From: Pseudomonadota bacterium
GTDB taxonomy: Bacteria > Desulfobacterota > Syntrophia > Syntrophales > JADFWA01
Direction: 5' to 3'
DNA: 7,955 bases
NCBI GenBank assembly: GCA_015222855.1
Contig: JADFWA010000095.1
Span: 1-7,955 of the forward strand
Positions 6,175 to 7,955 of this stretch are shown piece after piece. A program made the position numbers and the translations under genes. Each line of letters opens with the position of its first letter. Within the stretch, counting starts at the first letter, position 1. The notes under the pieces were generated by a model that saw only the letters and a program-made list of their open reading frames with translations, did no database searches and had not been told where the DNA came from.

Positions 6175-6224
6175 AGCTCTATTAGCCTTCCACCTTCAGT
6201 CTATCCACCTGAGTAGTTACGTCA

Positions 6225-7955
6225 CTAGAAATAATAATATATTGAGCGATAGTCGTCTATGTTTTCGCCATCCTCACCCAACCTTTTCAGATAGTCGTAA
6301 ATGCCTACATCTGTGTAAAGATAATCCTTGGAGGCTGTAAGCTTTGTTTCCCATGAATAGAACCGGTAAACCCTCCGCCCGTCGGGCAAAATCATGACGA
6401 CCTCATGGTCCTGCCATGCCCTTAAGTGAGCTTTTCCCAATCTTGGCACGTTGAAAACCGGCTCATCCGTCCTGACGAGTCCCGGCAGAAGCCTCGCTTC
6501 TTCTTTTCTTTCCTGCTCTATCCTTGCAATCGGGACGCGAAAATCTATGGTTTCCTCTTTTCCCATACAGTTAAAGGAGTAGTAGGGGTCGATCCCCGAG
6601 ACCTTCAATGTCTTTCGCAGAAAGGCGGTCTCAAATTTTCTGCTGTTATAGTGTGTGAAAACCTGTTGATTATAGATATTGATTCCCAGCCTCTTTATTT
6701 TCTTTACGGCCTCCAGGGTATCGGGGACTATTTCGGTGGGATGTTCAACGTGAGTAACGATAGCGATCTCTCTTTTTCCCCATTCGTGGTATTTCCGGAG
6801 TATTTCGAGAAGACCATCGTCAATTCTCTGTGGCAGAGTTACGGGTGTCCTGGTCCCGATCCTGATTCTCTCTACATGATCTATGTCTGCCATTTCCCCG
6901 ATGATCCAGTCAAGATAATCATTGTTGAGTGTAAAGGGGTCGCCTCCTGTCAATAAAATTTCCGAGATGTTTTCATCATTTCTTGCCCAGTCAATCGCCT
7001 GAACCACCTTTTCCCTGGGCATCATTACGTCTTCCTCTATGTCCTTTATTTCCCAGTTCCTCTGGCAATAAACACAGATTTGGGGGCAGGAATTGAATGG
7101 CTTGATGATGATGATTTGGGGGTACCTCCTTGTAATGCCGTCTATCGGGCTTGTTGATCTTTCACCCATGAAATCCATATCTTTTCCCGTTGTCCGGTTC
7201 TCCACAACATTTGTACAATATCGGGCACTTGGGATAACCTGGGCGCGGATAGTACGATCATGGGCTGACCGGCCATCTTTATTGAAAAGTGACAGGTAAT
7301 GGGGTGTTATCTCAAAGGGAATGCAGTTTTCTATCGCAAGTTCCAATCCCTTCACTTCTTCATCATCCAGTTTTACAATAGAGGAAAGCGTCTCGACATC
7401 TTTGATGATGTGCTTCATGTGCCACTTGTAGTCCTGCCAGTCTTCTTCGCTTCCGCCGAAGTATTGGAGTATCTCCTTTTTTAGCCTCTTACTCTCTTTT
7501 ACCAGCTTGGGGTCCAGCCCTGTTTTGTATTTTCTGAAATATCTTCTCATCATTGCCCCATAATCATCCAGTTGGTGGGATCGCTCGATTGCGGCGCCCC
7601 TTCCTTCCTTCGATGCCAGAAGTTCGTGATGTTTGGAATGCTTTCCGTATTTTCCCCTGATGCCCATAAACAGGGTAAGATACTCCAGCAGAAATCCTTT
7701 GGTCACTTTTTCCAGAGCGCCTTCCTCGTTTCTTGCAAGGTTGTATAAGTGTTCCAGGGGGGAGGCTTCCGTTAAATGTTCATTTTCCGTTCTCATTGTA
7801 TTTGAAAGTACGCGAATACATTCCCTGGCATTCCTTTTCTCTATAATATTCAGATTTATAAAAGGGGTGTCGGATTTCAGGTTGTATATATCTCTTCTGA
7901 GACGATCGAGATAATCGAAGAATACATATCGTGCTTCCTCTACATGCTTCGAGTC
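6225..7955 (-). CDS. KamA-family radical SAM/PLP protein (aminomutase-like), 5' end cut by window
   Basis: Lysine 2,3-aminomutase (KamA) family member. The reading frame stays open for 53 codons upstream of the Met at 7796, up to the window edge, with no ribosome binding site before that Met and no alternative start codon in between, so the true start most likely lies outside. Counting from that Met: a helical N-terminal extension covers about 1-185; the radical SAM cluster motif is Cys237-x3-Cys241-x2-Cys244 (CPQICVYC); GGDPF (284-288) is the SAM-binding segment; Lys455 (PRLGK) matches the PLP lysine of lysine 2,3-aminomutase, although the glycine-rich PGGGGK is altered. The two lysine-binding aspartates of the Clostridium enzyme (Asp293, Asp330) appear to be Met411 and Asn449. 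The substrate is therefore unlikely to be bound as in the lysine enzyme. It converges with the php gene. Cofactor class is confident; substrate unknown. Confidence 0.88.
   Translation of the reverse strand, partial: DSKHVEEARYVFFDYLDRLRRDIYNLKSDTPFINLNIIEKRNARECIRVLSNTMRTENEHLTEASPLEHLYNLARNEEGALEKVTKGFLLEYLTLFMGIRGKYGKHSKHHELLASKEGRGAAIERSHQLDDYGAMMRRYFRKYKTGLDPKLVKESKRLKKEILQYFGGSEEDWQDYKWHMKHIIKDVETLSSIVKLDDEEVKGLELAIENCIPFEITPHYLSLFNKDGRSAHDRTIRAQVIPSARYCTNVVENRTTGKDMDFMGERSTSPIDGITRRYPQIIIIKPFNSCPQICVYCQRNWEIKDIEEDVMMPREKVVQAIDWARNDENISEILLTGGDPFTLNNDYLDWIIGEMADIDHVERIRIGTRTPVTLPQRIDDGLLEILRKYHEWGKREIAIVTHVEHPTEIVPDTLEAVKKIKRLGINIYNQQVFTHYNSRKFETAFLRKTLKVSGIDPYYSFNCMGKEETIDFRVPIARIEQERKEEARLLPGLVRTDEPVFNVPRLGKAHLRAWQDHEVVMILPDGRRVYRFYSWETKLTASKDYLYTDVGIYDYLKRLGEDGENIDDYRSIYYYF

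Larger units (their letters stand above)
6038..6220. mobile_element. MITE-like palindromic element between convergent genes
   Basis: Perfect 14-base terminal inverted repeats, GTAACTACTCAGGT (6038-6051) and its complement (6207-6220), enclose 155 bases without coding capacity. Inside is a related end, GTAACTACCCAG (6107-6118). Imperfect arms follow (AGACCGAAGGCTGAAG and, on the other side, CTTCCACCTTCAGTCT), with a perfect 28-bp palindrome at the centre. The stretch 6107-6220 is thus one large imperfect palindrome. It fills the gap between the php and kamA-like genes, 3 and 4 bases from their stop codons. No transposase and no clear target-site duplication are seen, so mobility is inferred. 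Confidence 0.6.

Noticed and set aside
6158..6340. 60-codon plus-strand open frame at the php/kamA junction
   Set aside because: It begins in the palindromic repeat and runs into the 3' end of the kamA-like gene in antisense, with no ribosome binding site or protein features.
6426..6956. 176-codon plus-strand open frame opposite the kamA-like gene
   Set aside because: It covers the radical SAM core on the other strand and shows no family features; the minus-strand frame has all expected motifs.
7797..7955. Upstream region of a kamA-like gene starting at 7796
   Set aside because: The frame is open without any stop to the window edge and translates to protein-like sequence, and the Met at 7796 has no Shine-Dalgarno, so this is treated as coding sequence of a truncated gene.

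Overview
The window looks like a piece of bacterial chromosome from an anaerobic or microaerophilic Gram-negative-type organism. The gene styles and the density of short palindromic intergenic repeats remind me of Desulfobacterota (the former Deltaproteobacteria) or a neighbouring lineage. That placement is an impression from memory; no rRNA or marker gene here fixes it.

Layout, left to right. Positions 1-113 hold an edge-truncated repeat in inverted orientation. Positions 212-1705 (+) encode a complete HtrA/DegP-type periplasmic serine protease with two PDZ domains. The 330-base gap at 1706-2035 is almost entirely repeats: a stop-codon-proximal motif, a 28-bp hairpin, a MITE-like element with long terminal inverted repeats that matches the left-edge repeat in opposite orientation, and a second hairpin. 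Positions 2036-2707 (+) encode an endonuclease III-fold DNA glycosylase that looks like MagIII (3-methyladenine type). After a short gap with another hairpin, 2834-4767 (+) carries an overlapping two-gene unit encoding a SufC-like ATPase and a SufB/SufD-like scaffold. No SufS, SufE, SufU or SufA is present, as in the minimal SufBC ('SMS') iron-sulfur systems of archaea and anaerobic bacteria. Positions 4976-6034 (+) encode a PHP-domain metallo-phosphoesterase. Positions 6225-7955 (-) hold a KamA-family radical SAM/PLP protein that runs off the right edge, so its N-terminus is missing. The php and kamA-like genes converge on a palindromic repeat element at 6038-6220.

Two non-coding signals stand out. 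An 18-bp perfect palindrome inside the php gene (5339-5356) matches the bacterial ParB-binding centromere site parS, which suggests this locus lies in the origin-proximal part of a chromosome. In addition, a 14-bp motif (GTAACTAYTCAGGT) sits at or within four bases of the stop codon of three of the six genes, reading in the same direction as each gene.

The genes do not form one pathway. The links are loose: the SufBC pair would build Fe-S clusters, which the radical SAM protein needs. The glycosylase is in a family that often carries a cluster, but its cysteine motif is incomplete. HtrA handles envelope protein quality control. No tRNA, rRNA, CRISPR array or complete insertion sequence was seen.
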